Source: Arbacia lixula (taxonomy: Eukaryota; Echinodermata; Echinoidea; Arbacioida; Arbaciidae). From it: DNA of 64,000 bases. A program made the translations under genes and the position numbers. The notes under the pieces were generated by a model. The model made no database searches, was not told the DNA's origin, and was given only the letters and a program-made list of their open reading frames with translations. The DNA lies in assembly GCA_963669155.1 (NCBI GenBank), contig CAVLGW020000025.1:61001-125000 (forward strand), written 5' to 3'. Below are positions 61,186 to 64,000 of the stretch, one piece after another. Every line of letters starts with the position of its first letter. The stretch's first letter is position 1.

Positions 61186-62875
61186 AACGAGACATACTTG
61201 TGGACAAGTATCAGGTGGTCTGCATTGGCAAATTCATGCACAGACATGGGCTGGAAAATGCACGGTGAACTATAAACCTTCATTCGTGACACCAACTATC
61301 CATAAGCAATGTGAGACAGCGCTCAAGAAAGCTCATAGGGCACCTATTATACTAAAATTTCAGAGAATTTCCTAAATGGTAACATGTTTATGCTAACGTG
61401 ATTAATAGTCATGTAAGAGAATGGGGTGAGAGAAAAAAGAATTGGAAAGAAAATCTCAAAGAGAATGACAAAGTGAGGCATAGAACAGAAGAAGAAGATG
61501 GCAAAATAAACATTGCAAAAGGAATGCAAAAGTTGACCCTACCCACGCCAGGAATCGAACCGGGGGCCTCGAGATCTTAAAACGGCGCCTTACCTATTGA
61601 GCCACAAATCTTCCCATTCACTTAACACGTAATGCCCAGCAGGGGCTAGAATGATTAAGAAATCGATATTCAAGCTGAAATTTCACCATGATCCCGACAT
61701 CTGATTAAAAAATGGAGACAACGTTCCGGAAAGCTCGTAGACTCAGCTACAACATACTGAAATTTCAGAGTGAAAGCTTGACATATTAGTGAGATACATC
61801 TCCTAGAAGCTCGTCATGTCATTTCATAAATACCACTTCCATTGACATAACACGGAAGTGCGATTTTGACATTCATGCGTATAATGAAATTTACACCGTG
61901 AAGACGTCATCAAAATGAAAAATGAAGGCAACTCCTACTATGGAGCGAGGTCTCAGCTACAACATACTGAAATTTGGGAGAAAATTGACCATGAATTACT
62001 GAGATACACAAAAGCGGGTAAAAAAGTTCATGACGTCATACATGAAAAATCATTTTTTCGATTCATATGGCAATATGATGACATCAACATAAATTTAAAA
62101 GGTTAATCGAACATTAAATCACATCTACATTTCCCACTCTTTCAGAATATTGAAAAAAAATTGGGGGTCACCGGCCATTCTGAAGAGCTATGGCCGATTG
62201 AAGGTAGTCATGTTTTTTGCAATATTTGCACACAAAAACGTATTGACGCACGCGCAGACTTTGAACTTTGACGCACCCGCACGACCTTGTTATTGCATGG
62301 AAATGGCTCAAAATGACAGGATGTGTTGTATGTAGTGTCAGTAACATGAATCCAGTAAAAAAACAGAATTTTGACGTTTTGTTCGCGTTACGCACGAAAA
62401 AACGCGCGAACGCGCGCGCACGCCCGGAAATTTTTGAAATGCTAGAAATGGCGTGAAACATATGCAAAACAATTTTGAGTTGATTTGGAGCATTTTAAAA
62501 TTTTGCGCGCGCGTTTTTGCACTAACGTACGCGTACGCGCGCGTTTTTTTTCAATGAAATTAATTAGCTACTCATTAATAATATGCATGTCAAATTTCAT
62601 TACACAGAGATGACCAGTTCTAGAGCTACATGAGGTAATAGTTTTTCATTAAACTGCTCGTAGATGACGTCACGATGACGTCATGACCTTGAAAATGTTG
62701 CTGTAACATGTTCACATATATGTCCATACATGATGAACATTTCATGAAATATGGCCTATGCATTGTTGAGATATCCATGTCACAAAAATTTGGAATAAAA
62801 ATAAATAAATAAATAATAAAGAAAGAAAATTCTAACGAAATTAAGAGGTGATCTGTCGTTGGCGACAGACCACCT
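61186..62875 (+). repeat. Array unit 14 (A)
   Basis: 1690 bp, A hairpin 62846-62875 joined directly to unit 15. Confidence 0.9.
61537..61615 (-). promoter_or_regulatory. tRNA-like segment, unit 14
   Basis: A-type, both boxes intact. Confidence 0.72.
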
Positions 62876-64000
62876 AACGAGACATACTTGTGGACAAGTA
62901 TCAGGTGGTCTGCATTGGCAAATTCATGCACAGACATGGGCTGGAAAATGCACGGTGAACTATAGACCTTCATTCGTGACACCAACTATCCATAAGCAAT
63001 GTGAGACAGCGCTCAAGAAAGCTCATAGGGCACCTATTATACTAAAATTTCAGAGAATTTCCTAAATGGTAACATGTTTATGCTAACGTGATTAATAGTC
63101 ATGTAAGAGAATGGGGTGAGAGAAAAAAGAATTGGAAAGAAAATCTCAAAGAGAATGACAAAGTGAGGCATAGAACAGAAGGAGATGGCAAAATAAACAT
63201 TGCAAAAGGAATGCAAAAGTTGACCCTACCCACGCCAGGAATCGAACCGGGGGCCTCGAGATCTTAAAACGGCGCCTTACCTATTGAGCCACAAATCTTC
63301 CCATTCACTTAACACGTAATGCCCAGCAGGGGCTAGAATGATTAAGAAATCGATATTCAAGCTGAAATTTCACCATGATCCCGACATCTGATTCAAAAAT
63401 GGAGACAACGTTCCGGAAAGCTCGTAGACTCAGCTACAACATACTGAAATTTCAGAGTGAAAGCTTGACATATTAGTGAGATACATCTCCTAGAAGCTCG
63501 TCATGTCATTTCATAAATACCACTTCCATTGACATAACACGGAAGTGCGATTTTGACATTCATGCGTATAATGAAATTTACACCGTGAAGACGTCATCAA
63601 AATGAAAAATGAAGGCAACTCCTACTATGGAGCGAGGTCTCAGCTACAACATACTGAAATTTGGGAGAAAATTGACCATGAATTACTGAGATACACAAAA
63701 GCGGGTAAAAAAGTTCATGACGTCATACATGAAAAATCATTTTTTCGATTCATATGGCAATATGATGACATCAACATAAATTTAAAAGGTAAATCGAACA
63801 TTAAATCACATCTACATTTCCCACTCTTTCAGAATATTGAAAAAAAATTGGGGGTCACCGGCCATTCTGAAGAGCTATGGCCGATTGAAGGTAGTCATGT
63901 TTTTTGCAATATTTGCACACAAAAACGTATTGACGCACGCGCAGACTTTAAACTTTGACGCACCCGCACGACCTTGTTATTGCATGGAAATGGCTCAAAA
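62876..64000 (+). repeat. Array unit 15 (A), cut by window edge
   Basis: 1125 bp visible. The array continues beyond the window. Confidence 0.9.
63223..63302 (-). promoter_or_regulatory. tRNA-like segment, unit 15
   Basis: A-type, both boxes intact. Confidence 0.72.

Larger units (their letters stand above)
39830..64000. repeat. Tandem array of 15 units, subfamilies A, B and C
   Basis: Head-to-tail units of 1327-1773 bp run to the window edge. Each starts AACGAGACATACTTGTGG and ends in an AAT/AAAT-rich run, some with a hairpin module behind it. Order: A, A/B chimera, B, B, B, A, B, B, B, C, B, A, B, A, A. A starts continue TATCAGGTGG, B and C starts TATAAGGTGG. Each unit is itself built from degenerate subrepeats with AAATTTCA followed some tens of bases later by GAGATA. 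No conserved coding frame is seen, since A, B and C differ equally in all codon positions and the frames break between them. Confidence 0.93.

Noticed and set aside
39830-64000. CRISPR array or other prokaryotic repeat system
   Set aside because: Repeats are over 1.3 kb, without spacers, in an intron-bearing eukaryotic sequence.

Overview
The window looks like nuclear DNA of a marine deuterostome, most likely an echinoderm. It is AT-rich, its genes are split by long introns, and it is full of foldback elements, LINE fragments and microsatellites. The one gene recognised combines SRCR, EGF, Ig, SEA and GAIN domains in symmetrical exons, a style typical of the expanded receptor repertoires of sea urchins and their relatives. 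The species cannot be fixed from sequence alone. No prokaryotic gene, CRISPR array, rRNA or LTR/virus-like element was seen.

Positions 1684-36140 hold one partial gene on the minus strand, read right to left, with 23 exons that I can delimit by splice sites. The encoded order is eight SRCR domains, nine EGF-like domains, one Ig domain, a SEA-like domain (two exons), a HormR-like cysteine module (two exons) and the start of a GAIN domain (two exons). This is the ectodomain of a very long adhesion-GPCR-like receptor. The GPS cleavage site and 7TM region would lie to the left of the window. The signal peptide and any further SRCR exons would lie to the right.

The SRCR part (19.3-39.8 kb) is a tandem segmental duplication. 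SRCR exons of three kinds (alpha, beta, gamma) recur in the same order, and each cassette carries a copy of a large foldback element between beta and gamma. These foldback elements (21.0-23.2, 28.6-32.2, 36.7-39.8 kb) have inverted arms built of roughly 360-bp subrepeats. Introns also carry a palindromic hairpin element (26.4 and 35.1 kb), a 0.6-kb dispersed element in three copies, two LINE reverse-transcriptase fragments, a LINE endonuclease remnant, and ACT/GGT microsatellites.

From 39.83 kb to the right edge there is a head-to-tail array of 15 units of about 1.3-1.77 kb. Two main subfamilies (A and B) are interleaved, with one chimera and one divergent unit. A two-unit block is repeated at an offset of 9755 bp. 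Most units carry on the minus strand a tRNA-like segment with good Pol III A and B boxes, CRE-type palindromes, GC-alternating tracts and hairpins. Two of the palindromes differ between A and B by matching changes in both arms, which is the most unusual signal in the window. The array starts inside the third foldback element, with a 19-bp locally copied filler at the junction.
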